Of a DNA stretch of 64,000 nucleotides, positions 38,736-47,530 are shown one piece after another (positions within the stretch are counted from its first letter, which is position 1; each line of letters begins with the position of its first letter). The translations under genes and the position numbers were made by a program. Source of the DNA: Vibrio sp. NTOU-M3. Its GTDB lineage: Bacteria > Pseudomonadota > Gammaproteobacteria > Enterobacterales > Vibrionaceae. The notes under the pieces are model-generated. The model did no database searches, was not told the DNA's origin, and saw only the letters and a list, made by a program, of their open reading frames with translations. The DNA lies in the NCBI RefSeq assembly GCF_040869035.1, contig NZ_CP162101.1:1240001-1304000 (forward strand), written 5' to 3'.

Positions 38736-41615
38736 CTAGAACAAGCTACGCAGATATTGTTTTACTTGTTTAACGTGATGTTCTCTGTCGATAGCATCTA
38801 TCTGTTCAGGGGCTAAAAACTGATTGGCATACACTTGGTCGAGCTCATTTTGAAGGAACAGAAGATAGAGTTTAGGGTCGATGTGTCCGGTGGTTGCCAT
38901 CTCCGTCATGATATTGATGGATTCACTGAGATTTTTTGCTTTTTTATATGGACGATCAGAAGACGTCAGGGCTTCAAAAACATCCGCAATAGCCATGACC
39001 CTTGCTGGTATAGAAAGTTGCTCTTCATTGAGACCTCTTGGGTAGCCTTTGCCATCCATTCTCTCATGATGGCCACCAGCTATTTCGGGAATATTTTTCA
39101 AATGTTCCGGATAGGGAAGACGCTTAAGCATAACGATAGTCTGAATGATGTGATCGTTGATGATAAAACGCTCTTCATCATTTAATGTCCCGCGACGTAT
39201 CGATAAGTTGTATAGTTCGCCTCGGTTATACTTCAGTTCACCCGGAGCCAAAACAAACTCTTCCTGCCACATTTCAATAGGGTTTTCACCTTGCTCCCAT
39301 TTCACGTGATGCACTTGTTTGTCGGATAATAAGCTTTCCCATACAGGTAACGTTTGTGGCTCACCGGCACGTTGTTGTTCTATCCATGATGTGCCAATTT
39401 GATCATCTAGCGTTCTTTTCCATTGACGGTTAGCAATTTGGTTGAGTCTTTTAATGCTCTCCTCATCCATAAACTCGCTCCCTACATTACATTCGGCAAC
39501 AAAGACGAATTCATCATCGAGTTCTTGATGAGTTTTTGTTAATGCTTGTTTTAGCTCAGTTTCAACTCCTCCTTTGCTAAGAGCTTTCCAGTATTCGACT
39601 TCTGCTTGCTGTTTTAGCAATTCAAAACGCATTCGTACTTCATGAATGCGGTCATAAATGGTTTCAAGTTTAGTGGCTTTATCGATGACATATTCTGGCG
39701 TGGTGACTTTTCCGCAGTCATGCAACCATGCGGCAAGGTGGAGCTCTTCCCATTGCTGGGGCGTCATTCCAAACTGTGGGAAGTAGTGGGTATCGTCTGC
39801 CGCAACTTGAGTGAGCAGTCTGGTCAAAACAGGGATTCTTTGGCAATGGCTTCCGGTATAAGGTGATTTGGTATCAATGGCAGATGCAATCAACTCGATA
39901 AAAGCATTGTGCATGGCTTTTTGTTGCAGCATTTGATCGATGTTTTCTTTCGCAATTTCGGCAAAACTTAACAGCTCTTTCAGAAATGCATGTTTGTCAC
40001 TTTGTTCTGGAGTGATCGCGCGTTCATAACCTAGCAGTAAGATACCAACTAATTGCGTTTTCTTGTTTAGCAGTGGGAAAAAGTAAACGTCTGAATTATA
40101 GAAGCAATCTTTGTAGTTATTGAGTGCATTATCTTCTCGGTTGAGGTGGACTATCTCTCCTTTTCTTAAATCTGTTATCAACCATGCGGTTTCATTTAAA
40201 AACGTATTGATGTCTATTTTGAACGGAATAATGGCGTGATTGGCTGCTATTGTGAATTGCTGTTCACTTTCTGAATAGGCGAACAGCATGATGGTTTCTG
40301 CCCGCGTGACCATGTAACTTTGATGGGTGATGGTTTTGGCGAGTATTGTGAAATCCTGATTTGAGGCCGTCTCTCGGAGTAGTCGCAAAAGATCATGTAA
40401 TGTGTGCTCCATCAGCTCGATGGATTGAGTCAGATTCGCAACTTCTTTGATCATACTCTTCGGATAACGTGTTTTTTTGAAATCAAATCGTGCGATGTCA
40501 TCGGTCAATGCTACCAGTTTCTGCAAGGGGTTAGACAATCGAACTGCCACTAACCAAACCACTAAGAAGCTTGCGAGCATCATGCTCAATGCAACCGTGA
40601 TCTGCCGATCGCGCATTGAAAGCAAGTTTGATATGAGGTCATCTTGCGGTGTTGCTTCAGCTAATAGCAGCCTAACATGTTGATTTAGAGTGACAGGCGT
40701 TAATGTTACCGACCAAAGGTTTTTGTTGTCATCAACGGCGGTTTCGAAGAGTGATTGACTGCTGACTCGATTCAAAATGTTGCGAAATACGCCCCCGAGA
40801 AGCTGATTGATAGTTGTGGCGTGGTCGCTACTTAAATCAATATTTGCTTGATGGTGGGCTAAGACTCGAAACTGATTATCAAACAACACAAGTTTGGAAT
40901 TGTTTGAATAACCAATTTTACTGATTTGGTCAGATAATGACTCTAAGGTAAAGTCGGCTCCGACCACTTTACTGCCATCTGGAGAGCGTCGAGAAAGTGT
41001 TACGCCGTTTACGTTCATTGAATAAAACAAATAAGGCTCGGTTAAGCGAATTTCTCCATCAAGATCAGCGTTGGTAAACCATGGCCGGACGCGAGGATCG
41101 TATTCATTATTGTGCTCTTTGGTATAGCCAATACGATTGTTATTTCCGTCTAAAAAGTGTTGTTCAATTAACCCTGACACATTTGAGTGTCGGATCATCA
41201 GCATTGCTTTCTCCGGAGCGTTAAACTGAGCTCTGTCACTGGTTGAACGTAATGGGCGTAGTAGTGTGAATACGCCGTTTTCGTTGCCATAAAATAGAGC
41301 GACCAAGTGACGATTACGTAGAAAAATAAGTTCAATGGCAGAAAGAAAGCGTTTATTTTTGTAGGGTGGTTTATTGTCTTCAATGACTTCACTTGTTGCC
41401 ATGAAATCAAGTGTTGTTAGTATCGGTGCGGCATTCAATTTAAATTCAGATTCTAGTTTGCGTGAGTTTTCTCCGCTCACCTCTTCGGCGCTTCCAGAGA
41501 GAAGTTGTTGGGAATGATGGTAGCTAATTACAATTAATGTCAGCCCAACCAAAGTGGTCAGTGCTAAAAACAAGCTTGTGATGTGAATGCTTAAAGGGTA
41601 GCGACGCTTCTTCAT
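38736..41615 (-). CDS. Membrane HD-GYP sensor with Cache, HAMP and GAF-like regions
   Basis: Protein of 959 residues from ATG 41615. It has an N-terminal membrane helix, a periplasmic dCache-like sensor (about 35-330, with DPRVRPWFTNA and DFTLESLSDQI), a second membrane helix near 340-360, a HAMP-type linker, a GAF-like region (about 425-590) and a C-terminal HD-GYP domain. The HD pair is in LHDCGK (about 632) and HHERMDGKGYP is at about 849-859. HD-GYP proteins hydrolyse c-di-GMP. The distance between HD and HHE is about 217 residues, far more than usual, so a large helical insert is present. A single-gene unit. Confidence 0.88.
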   Translation of the reverse strand: MKKRRYPLSIHITSLFLALTTLVGLTLIVISYHHSQQLLSGSAEEVSGENSRKLESEFKLNAAPILTTLDFMATSEVIEDNKPPYKNKRFLSAIELIFLRNRHLVALFYGNENGVFTLLRPLRSTSDRAQFNAPEKAMLMIRHSNVSGLIEQHFLDGNNNRIGYTKEHNNEYDPRVRPWFTNADLDGEIRLTEPYLFYSMNVNGVTLSRRSPDGSKVVGADFTLESLSDQISKIGYSNNSKLVLFDNQFRVLAHHQANIDLSSDHATTINQLLGGVFRNILNRVSSQSLFETAVDDNKNLWSVTLTPVTLNQHVRLLLAEATPQDDLISNLLSMRDRQITVALSMMLASFLVVWLVAVRLSNPLQKLVALTDDIARFDFKKTRYPKSMIKEVANLTQSIELMEHTLHDLLRLLRETASNQDFTILAKTITHQSYMVTRAETIMLFAYSESEQQFTIAANHAIIPFKIDINTFLNETAWLITDLRKGEIVHLNREDNALNNYKDCFYNSDVYFFPLLNKKTQLVGILLLGYERAITPEQSDKHAFLKELLSFAEIAKENIDQMLQQKAMHNAFIELIASAIDTKSPYTGSHCQRIPVLTRLLTQVAADDTHYFPQFGMTPQQWEELHLAAWLHDCGKVTTPEYVIDKATKLETIYDRIHEVRMRFELLKQQAEVEYWKALSKGGVETELKQALTKTHQELDDEFVFVAECNVGSEFMDEESIKRLNQIANRQWKRTLDDQIGTSWIEQQRAGEPQTLPVWESLLSDKQVHHVKWEQGENPIEMWQEEFVLAPGELKYNRGELYNLSIRRGTLNDEERFIINDHIIQTIVMLKRLPYPEHLKNIPEIAGGHHERMDGKGYPRGLNEEQLSIPARVMAIADVFEALTSSDRPYKKAKNLSESINIMTEMATTGHIDPKLYLLFLQNELDQVYANQFLAPEQIDAIDREHHVKQVKQYLRSLF

Positions 41616-41848
41616 GGCCTGTCCGATAACGTTTATCTCCATAAAAGTATTGACTAAAGCATCAGTGTTGCCAAAAAAGTCGCAATAAATTTCTATAAAT
41701 GAGTTAGTTGATATTTTCACAAAACCGTCTAACGGCTCTCAATTCGATGAGCTTGTGGAGATGAGCACCCTAAATACACACCATTTGTCATGAAATGTGC
41801 CTATAACTTAAATGAATCATAAAAATTGGGGATAAATTGGGTAACGGT

Positions 41849-42295
41849 ATGATGACGTTGAACTATCAGATCGAGATTGCTACATCGGCTGAAAAACTAT
41901 GGCAAGTAATAACGGAACAAGAAAGCTATTCTCAGTGGGCGAAAGTATTCTCTCCTGATTCAAGAATGGATGGGCGTTGGGTTGAAGGGGAAAACCTCGC
42001 CTTTTATGATCCAAATGTTGGTGGGTCTCGAGCGGTTATCGATCGGTTGGAACCCCATAAAGTGATTGAATATCATCATGTCGCAATATTTACGCCGGAT
42101 AACGTAAAAGATATTGATAGTGATGTTGCAAAGAAATGGATTGGTTCAAGGGAAGAGTATGAGATCGTTTCTTTACAAGAGAGCGTGTTATTGAAGGTTA
42201 CGGTCCATACTCATCCTGATTTCGTGAGTATGTTTAATTGTGGTTGGGAAAAAGCACTACCTTTAATTAAACTCATCTCTGAACAAGCATCTTGA
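41849..42295 (+). CDS. SRPBCC (START-like) domain protein
   Basis: Protein of about 149 residues with the polyketide-cyclase/AHSA1-like pattern: N-terminal strand, SAEKLWQVITEQESYSQWAKVF helices, and a final amphipathic helix. Such folds bind hydrophobic ligands; the ligand and role are unknown. ATG 41849 (or the next ATG, 41852) is preferred over a TTG at 41837. It stands between the divergent HD-GYP gene and the PHP gene, 48 bp before the latter, and may be cotranscribed with it. Confidence 0.8.
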   Translation: MMTLNYQIEIATSAEKLWQVITEQESYSQWAKVFSPDSRMDGRWVEGENLAFYDPNVGGSRAVIDRLEPHKVIEYHHVAIFTPDNVKDIDSDVAKKWIGSREEYEIVSLQESVLLKVTVHTHPDFVSMFNCGWEKALPLIKLISEQAS

Positions 42296-42343
42296 AGCCA
42301 CTTTAGTATAAAATAACCAAAACTTACCGATATAGATAAGATC

Positions 42344-43087
42344 ATGAAACTTGCTGTTGATACCCATACACACACTTATGCGAGTGGCCACGCTTATAGC
42401 ACATTAATTGAAAACGCTAAATCGGCCAAAGATAATGGTTTGGCTATGTTCTGTACGACAGACCATTCAGAGTCTATGCCAGGAGCTCCTCATTACTGGT
42501 TTTTCTCAAATCAGCGTGTTCTGCCACGATTTTTAGAGGGGATCGCGGTTATTCGTGGTGTCGAATCTAATATTCTTAACCGAGAAGGGGAGATTGATAT
42601 TCATCATACGGTGGATAAAAACCTTGATTGGGTTATTGCGAGTTTTCATGAACCGGTTTTTCGCCCTGCAGACAAAGATGAACACACTGAAGCGCTGATC
42701 AACGTGATTAAGTCTGGGCGAGTCGATGCCTTGGGACATTTAGGTAACCCCAATTTTGATTTTGATTTTCGAACGGTACTGGAATGCGCCAGGGAGCATA
42801 ACGTTGCCATTGAAATTAACAACACGACGTTGAAAGGTAACAGCCGTGTTGGGAGTGTCGACCGCTGCCATGAAATTGCCCATGCAGGAAAAGAGATAGG
42901 TGTCTTTTTTACGACAGGGAGCGATGCGCATTTTTGCCATGATGTTGGTAACTTGTCTTTGGTCGCTGAATTGATGGAAGAGGTCGGGATTAGCGCAAGT
43001 AACGTGATTACTCACACCCCTAGGCAGTTTCTCAACTTCTTAGAGCTACGTGGGCGTAAACCCATTGTGGAATACGCAGAGCTGTAA
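42344..43087 (+). CDS. ycdX: PHP-domain phosphatase/hydrolase, YcdX family
   Basis: Protein of 247 residues with the trinuclear-zinc PHP pattern: [16 protein letters not shown] at the N-terminus, [52 protein letters not shown] and [13 protein letters not shown]. These segments supply the metal-binding His/Asp/Glu residues of E. coli YcdX, a zinc enzyme with phosphatase activity linked to swarming. The physiological substrate is not settled. Followed by a terminator. Confidence 0.92.
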   Translation: MKLAVDTHTHTYASGHAYSTLIENAKSAKDNGLAMFCTTDHSESMPGAPHYWFFSNQRVLPRFLEGIAVIRGVESNILNREGEIDIHHTVDKNLDWVIASFHEPVFRPADKDEHTEALINVIKSGRVDALGHLGNPNFDFDFRTVLECAREHNVAIEINNTTLKGNSRVGSVDRCHEIAHAGKEIGVFFTTGSDAHFCHDVGNLSLVAELMEEVGISASNVITHTPRQFLNFLELRGRKPIVEYAEL

Positions 43088-43110
43088 CTCTTTGGGTTCT
43101 TCTCCAAATG

Positions 43111-43145
43111 AAAGCCTGTACGCTGATGTATAGGCTTTTATTTTC
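43111..43145 (+). terminator. Terminator after the YcdX-like gene
   Basis: AAAGCCTGTA / TATAGGCTTT stem with one G-T wobble and a 10-nt loop, then ATTTT. Confidence 0.75.
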
Positions 43146-43259
43146 TCGACCGCAATTGCTTCTTTCTCATCTTGATACAAAATCACGTTCAACATCCCCC
43201 CATATTTTGATTAAACTGGCAGCTTAGTTTCTATAAAACAAATAACAAAGAAGTATACG

Positions 43260-43646
43260 ATGATGAGAAAGTTAATTTTGTTTGGTGCATTACTAATGTC
43301 ACCATTAAGTATGGCCTCTGATTTCGACTTAAAAGCAACCATGAAGCAGATGAAAGTCGAATTTAAGAGTGCAGCAGAAGCTCAAAGCCTTGAAGAAATG
43401 GACTCAGCATTAACCAATTTGTCTGATTTAGTCGCGTTGTCGAAGAAAGGTGAATATCCACCAGAAAAACAGGCTATTTACTTTGAAGGCTTTAATAAGC
43501 TTTCTAAAGCCATTGAACGCGTAGAAACTCAGTTAGATAACGGTAACTTTGAACAAGCTAAAGAATCCTTACAAGAAATTGATGTACTAAGAGTTGAATA
43601 CCACGACAAACGTAATCCAAGCATCTGGCAGCGATTGTTTGGTTAA
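43260..43646 (+). CDS. Cytochrome b562-like periplasmic four-helix protein
   Basis: Protein of 128 residues with a signal peptide (ending SMAS) and a mature helical bundle of about 108 residues. The pattern follows cytochrome b562: a Met near the start of helix 1 (MKQMKVEF) as one possible heme ligand and the C-terminal RVEYHDKRNPS with His as the other. There is no CXXCH, as expected for non-covalent heme. Two ATGs lie in tandem at 43260 and 43263. It probably carries electrons in the periplasm. Heme binding is likely but not certain, as alignment was by eye. Confidence 0.75.
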   Translation: MMRKLILFGALLMSPLSMASDFDLKATMKQMKVEFKSAAEAQSLEEMDSALTNLSDLVALSKKGEYPPEKQAIYFEGFNKLSKAIERVETQLDNGNFEQAKESLQEIDVLRVEYHDKRNPSIWQRLFG

Positions 43647-43748
43647 TGTGTTTTTAAGGTTGTGATTGTGTTGGCAACTTGAAGCGACAATGCTGCGCTA
43701 AAGGTAGGTGTGTAGTATAGTCTGCGGCTCATTTTATAGGGATTGTAA

Positions 43749-44108
43749 ATGAGTTTCAGAGTCCAAAATTACAGAGCGATGTTGTTACTAAGTGCCTTAA
43801 GTTGGGCTTTAGTGACATTGATGCCTGTGATTAATGCACACGGTAGTAGTACCGGTGTTTGGGCAACGTTGTGTACACTCAATGGTTTTGAATTGGTTCA
43901 AATAGAAGAAGGAGAGGTCAACTCTTCTTCCCATGCTAAAGCCTGTCCATTTGGTCACTTTTCTTCTTTTCATCAAGACAAACTTCCAACCGTTCACACA
44001 AGCACCAATGCTGTTTATGCTCATGCTCGTCAGTATGTTTATTTGGCTCTAAACATACGATTTGAACAGCATATTCCTCGTGCACCACCACAATTGACGA
44101 TTTCTTAA
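43749..44108 (+). CDS. DUF2946-like exported Cys/His protein
   Basis: Protein of 119 residues with an N-terminal signal or membrane helix (about 10-30). One Cys cluster follows (WATLCTLNGFELV), then HAKACPFGH and several His. The spacing recalls DUF2946, small proteins often next to copper or PepSY/TonB genes. Downstream, after 166 bp, comes a PepSY membrane protein, which supports a role in metal or redox handling. Metal binding is inferred. Confidence 0.6.
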   Translation: MSFRVQNYRAMLLLSALSWALVTLMPVINAHGSSTGVWATLCTLNGFELVQIEEGEVNSSSHAKACPFGHFSSFHQDKLPTVHTSTNAVYAHARQYVYLALNIRFEQHIPRAPPQLTIS

Positions 44109-44274
44109 TTTTATCAAGCGCCATTAGAGCGCATGAGTAAAGTCATAACTCTTTCATCTGTCGTTATCAGATGATTGAATCTTGTGTATTTAGAGATTTG
44201 TGCATTGGAAGCAAAATCATTGCTCATCATTCTTTACGTGCAATTCTCTACACACCTATAAAAAGGAATATCAA

Positions 44275-45699
44275 ATGTTAGGTCGTCAAACTCAGACACC
44301 ACCGAAGGACTCAGCACGCCAAAAATCTCTCTATTTTTTAACATGGCGCTGGCACTTTTACACGGGCTTATTTGTTGTCCCGTTTATGCTGATGTTAAGT
44401 ATAACCGGCTTAGTTATGCTATTTGATGATGAAATAGAATTAGCAAGGTATGAGCCTATTTTAAAAGTAATACCAGAATCTAATACAACCGCACCTTCAG
44501 AACAGCTTCTTAATGTTAAACGCGCATTTCCAACTGCAGAAATAACGCAGTTTTTGCCATCTCAAAGTGGTGATATGGCCAATCGTTTCTCCATTCGTTT
44601 TCCTGATGGAGAAATGCTATTAGTTACGGTGAATCCTTATAGCGGAGAAGTATTAGGCCAAATTGATCGAAGTGATAGTTGGTATCAGCTGGCAAATGAA
44701 ATTCATGGCACGCTTCTTATGGGGGATTATGGTGATTATTTGATAGAAGTTGCTGCGAGTTTGAGCATTATTCTACTCGTAACAGGGATGTATTTATGGC
44801 TTCCTCTTGATAATGCACGCAGAGCTGGGTTCCTCAGATTCAGAGTTAGCAGTGGGCGTCGTACGTTCATACGTGACTTGCATAGCAATTTAGGAGGAGG
44901 TCTGTCTCTTGTATTGTTGTTTTTCATTCTTTCTGGGCTTGCTTGGGCGGGTATATGGGGTGGCAAATTTGTGCAAGCTTGGAGTAGTTTTCCTGCTCAA
45001 AAATGGGAAGATGTACCGTTATCCAGTCTAAGTCATAAAGATCTAAATCATGGCTCCGAAGAAGAAATGCCTTGGAACTTAGAACAAACGCCAGTTCCAA
45101 CTTCTCACGGGCACCATCAAGTGGGAAAGAATGGGAGTGACGTTGTAGAAATAGTGAATCAAGTCAATTTAGATAGCATTGTTAAACAAGCCGAACTCTT
45201 AGGGTTTCAGTATTATCGGGTTCATTTTCCCCGCTCTGAAACAGGTGTGTTTACTGTTTCTGCAAATACGATGAGCGGCGACATAACCAATCCGACTCAT
45301 GATCGAACCGTTCATATCGATCAGTATTCAGGTCAGTTATTGGCCGATGTGACATGGAATGATTATAACTTGGTCGCTAAAGCAATGGCTGCAGGAATCG
45401 CTTTGCATCAAGGAGACGTTAGTGTGTATAACAAGGTGGCTAATACACTGATATGTATATCGTTCATTGTTCTCGCAATTACAGGCTTGTTTATGTGGTG
45501 GGTACGAAGACCTAGTGGGCAGGGCAAACTCGGTGTTCCGCCGACCTTTTCTTCCGCAGGTGTATGGAAAACAGGGGTAATATCGATAGCGATTGTTTCA
45601 GTGCTTTTCCCTCTAGCTGGGGTTTCTATTATCCTAGCTTTGCTGGTGGACTGGTTGTTATTTAGTCGCTTCGAGCGATTAAAACTGGTGTTTAGCTGA
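44275..45699 (+). CDS. PepSY-associated membrane protein (PiuB-like)
   Basis: Protein of 474 residues from ATG 44275 (AAAAGGA ribosome site 8 bp upstream); a frame to 44200 is not credible. It has the order typical of the family. The start is WRWHFYTGLFVVPFMLMLSITGLVMLF. A periplasmic PepSY segment follows, then a helix pair after NEIHGTLLMGDYGDYLIE, RDLHSNLGGGLSLVLLFFILSG, a His-rich periplasmic loop (TSHGHHQ), a second PepSY segment and a final GLFMWWVRRP motif. Conserved His in the helices may bind heme. Relatives are iron-regulated and thought to reduce ferric siderophores at the inner membrane. No Fur box was found here. Confidence 0.85.
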   Translation: MLGRQTQTPPKDSARQKSLYFLTWRWHFYTGLFVVPFMLMLSITGLVMLFDDEIELARYEPILKVIPESNTTAPSEQLLNVKRAFPTAEITQFLPSQSGDMANRFSIRFPDGEMLLVTVNPYSGEVLGQIDRSDSWYQLANEIHGTLLMGDYGDYLIEVAASLSIILLVTGMYLWLPLDNARRAGFLRFRVSSGRRTFIRDLHSNLGGGLSLVLLFFILSGLAWAGIWGGKFVQAWSSFPAQKWEDVPLSSLSHKDLNHGSEEEMPWNLEQTPVPTSHGHHQVGKNGSDVVEIVNQVNLDSIVKQAELLGFQYYRVHFPRSETGVFTVSANTMSGDITNPTHDRTVHIDQYSGQLLADVTWNDYNLVAKAMAAGIALHQGDVSVYNKVANTLICISFIVLAITGLFMWWVRRPSGQGKLGVPPTFSSAGVWKTGVISIAIVSVLFPLAGVSIILALLVDWLLFSRFERLKLVFS

Positions 45700-45720
45700 T
45701 AAGGTGTAGTGATAAAACAG

Positions 45721-45740
45721 AAAGCCTCGGAAGAGGCTTT
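45721..45740. terminator. Bidirectional terminator between the PepSY and VOC genes
   Basis: AAAGCCTC / GAGGCTTT with a GGAA loop, ending within the stop codon of the VOC gene. Confidence 0.85.
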
Positions 45741-46122
45741 ATTGCTCATATATTTCTAAAGGTAAGCCGTCAGGATCTTGAAAGAAGGTAAATTGCTTTC
45801 CTGTGAACTCATCGGTTCTAATTGCCTCAACTGAAACACCATGTTTGCTCAGGTGTGCAGTGGTTACATTAATGTCTTCTACAGCAAAAGCGAGATGGCG
45901 TAAACCCTGAGCTTCAGGATAATTGGGGCGTAGTGGGGCATCTGGAAAGCTGAACAGTTCAATTTGGCTTCCGTCTACAAGGGCTAAGTCCAGTTTATAG
46001 GAATCCCGCTCTTGCCTATAATGCTCATGCAAAACCTTTAAGCCTAATACTTCAACATAAAAATGCTTAGAAGTAGGGTAATCGGAACAAATGATCGCGA
46101 CGTGATGAAATTTATTAAACAT
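45739..46122 (-). CDS. gloA2: VOC family glyoxalase-like protein (YaeR/GloA2 type)
   Basis: Protein of 127 residues with the metal-binding positions of the glyoxalase/VOC fold: HHVAIICSDYPTSKHFY at the start, IELFSFP, LRHLAFAVEDI and FQDPDGLPLEIYEQ at the end. It belongs to the YaeR group rather than to classical lactoylglutathione lyase; the substrate is unknown. A single gene bounded by terminators on both sides. Confidence 0.88.
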   Translation of the reverse strand: MFNKFHHVAIICSDYPTSKHFYVEVLGLKVLHEHYRQERDSYKLDLALVDGSQIELFSFPDAPLRPNYPEAQGLRHLAFAVEDINVTTAHLSKHGVSVEAIRTDEFTGKQFTFFQDPDGLPLEIYEQ

Positions 46123-46205
46123 GATTTGTAACTGCTTTATATCTGTGTGGTCAGTTTATCTGCTCTACACCTGCTGACATACATTAAATTTGAGAACAGA
46201 TACAA

Positions 46206-46232
46206 ATAAGCCCGGCCTAAGCCGGGCTTTCT
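46206..46232 (-). terminator. Terminator of the DUF1800/DUF1501 operon
   Basis: AGCCCGGC / GCCGGGCT, 8-bp stem with a 4-nt loop, T-rich on the minus strand. Confidence 0.85.
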
Positions 46233-46233
46233 A

Positions 46234-47526
46234 TTAAATAAAGTCGAGCAGTTGAGGAGAAAAACTCCCAATATTAGGGAAGACTTTATCGATATCAGCG
46301 GGTGCCACCCCCATCCATTGCGCTAAGGTTGCTCCAATTTGATCGACTGACGTAGTTGGGAGTATGTGTCCAGATTGAAAGTCATCCTGCCCTCCAACTT
46401 TTAAAGATGGCCATGTGCCAGTGGTTCCTGATCTGGCTAGCCCTCCATTGATGACCAATTGATTATTGCCCCAGCCATGATCTGTACCCGTTGCATTTGG
46501 AACGATCCTGCGTCCAAACTCTGACATTGTAACTGTTGTAACTTCACTATTTAAACCATAACTTTCAAGAGAGTTATAAAATGCGCCTAGAGATTGGCTC
46601 AGTTTTTTTAGTAGAGCTGAATGATCTGAAAGTTGATTAGAGTGTGTGTCGTAACCTCCGACTTTTACCATAAAAACTTGGCGATTTTGACCTAAGTACT
46701 CTCTAGCTCTAATAAATTTCATTACAGAATTTAACTGAATACTGAGTGGATTTGATGGATTATTTAAGGTATCAATATCCGAGTAAGAGAATATATCCTT
46801 TGATTCCTTGCTCGCATAGAGGCTATCCCTCATCATATTTCGAAAATGTTTATGTAATTCAGTTTTAGGCTTCGAATTTAAACCATTGGCAAATTCTTGC
46901 CTTAAACTATCTAGTGTAAAATCCATTGTGGCAGAATTAGACGGTGAAAGTGCATTGTATTTTTGGCTGCCAGCTAATAGTGAAGATTGCCCATTAAAGC
47001 TAAAAAGAGGAGGAAGGATAGTATTATTTATTGATATATGTTTGAATAATCGGTTCGCCCAACCTGAGGTTTCATGGGCTACAGCATTTCCTTTATTCCA
47101 TTCTTCAGTTTGAGAGCTATGCGAGAATAACATATTAGGGGCTAGGTTAATATCTTCTTTTGACATTGGCATTTTTAAAACACCACAGTTTACAATTGCA
47201 TGCAAATGTTCTTTGTTACATAGTTCAGCAATTTCACCCATCGAAGGATGCAGGCCTAACGAAACTTCGTCACCATATCGATCAACGGCTTTTAATTTCG
47301 TAGGTAATATAGTCGACTTCTCAATCGAAATAGACTTTCTTGAAGATCTATATATTTCGTGATGCTGATTATTTGTAGGTATGAGCATATTGAACCCATC
47401 ATTTCCTCCTTGTAGGACTAAACATACTAATGCTTTATAGTCGCCACTATTTGTAGCCCAACCTAAATTAGGGATTAAAGACGCGGCCCCAAGACCTAGT
47501 AAGAAACTTCTTCTAGTGATTGACAT
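46234..47526 (-). CDS. DUF1501 protein exported by Tat
   Basis: Protein of 430 residues. The twin-arginine signal is TRRSFLLGLGAASLIP at the N-terminus. The body has the alkaline-phosphatase/sulfatase-like DUF1501 pattern: LVLQGGNDGFNMLIP, SHSSQTEEW, GGYDTHSNQ, MSEFGRRIVPNATGTDHGWG and GGLARSGTTGTWPSL. Start 47526 (AGGA upstream) removes nine residues of the longer frame and makes the Tat signal N-terminal. It follows the DUF1800 gene by 4 bp. The two families nearly always occur as a pair; their joint function is unknown to me. AT-rich codon use is unlike the neighbours. Confidence 0.9.
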   Translation of the reverse strand: MSITRRSFLLGLGAASLIPNLGWATNSGDYKALVCLVLQGGNDGFNMLIPTNNQHHEIYRSSRKSISIEKSTILPTKLKAVDRYGDEVSLGLHPSMGEIAELCNKEHLHAIVNCGVLKMPMSKEDINLAPNMLFSHSSQTEEWNKGNAVAHETSGWANRLFKHISINNTILPPLFSFNGQSSLLAGSQKYNALSPSNSATMDFTLDSLRQEFANGLNSKPKTELHKHFRNMMRDSLYASKESKDIFSYSDIDTLNNPSNPLSIQLNSVMKFIRAREYLGQNRQVFMVKVGGYDTHSNQLSDHSALLKKLSQSLGAFYNSLESYGLNSEVTTVTMSEFGRRIVPNATGTDHGWGNNQLVINGGLARSGTTGTWPSLKVGGQDDFQSGHILPTTSVDQIGATLAQWMGVAPADIDKVFPNIGSFSPQLLDFI

Positions 47527-47530
47527 TTTA

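Noticed and set aside
43647..44274. Fur box controlling the DUF2946-like/PepSY genes
   Set aside because: Relatives are iron-regulated, so both upstream gaps were read for a Fur pattern, but none with a convincing match was found.
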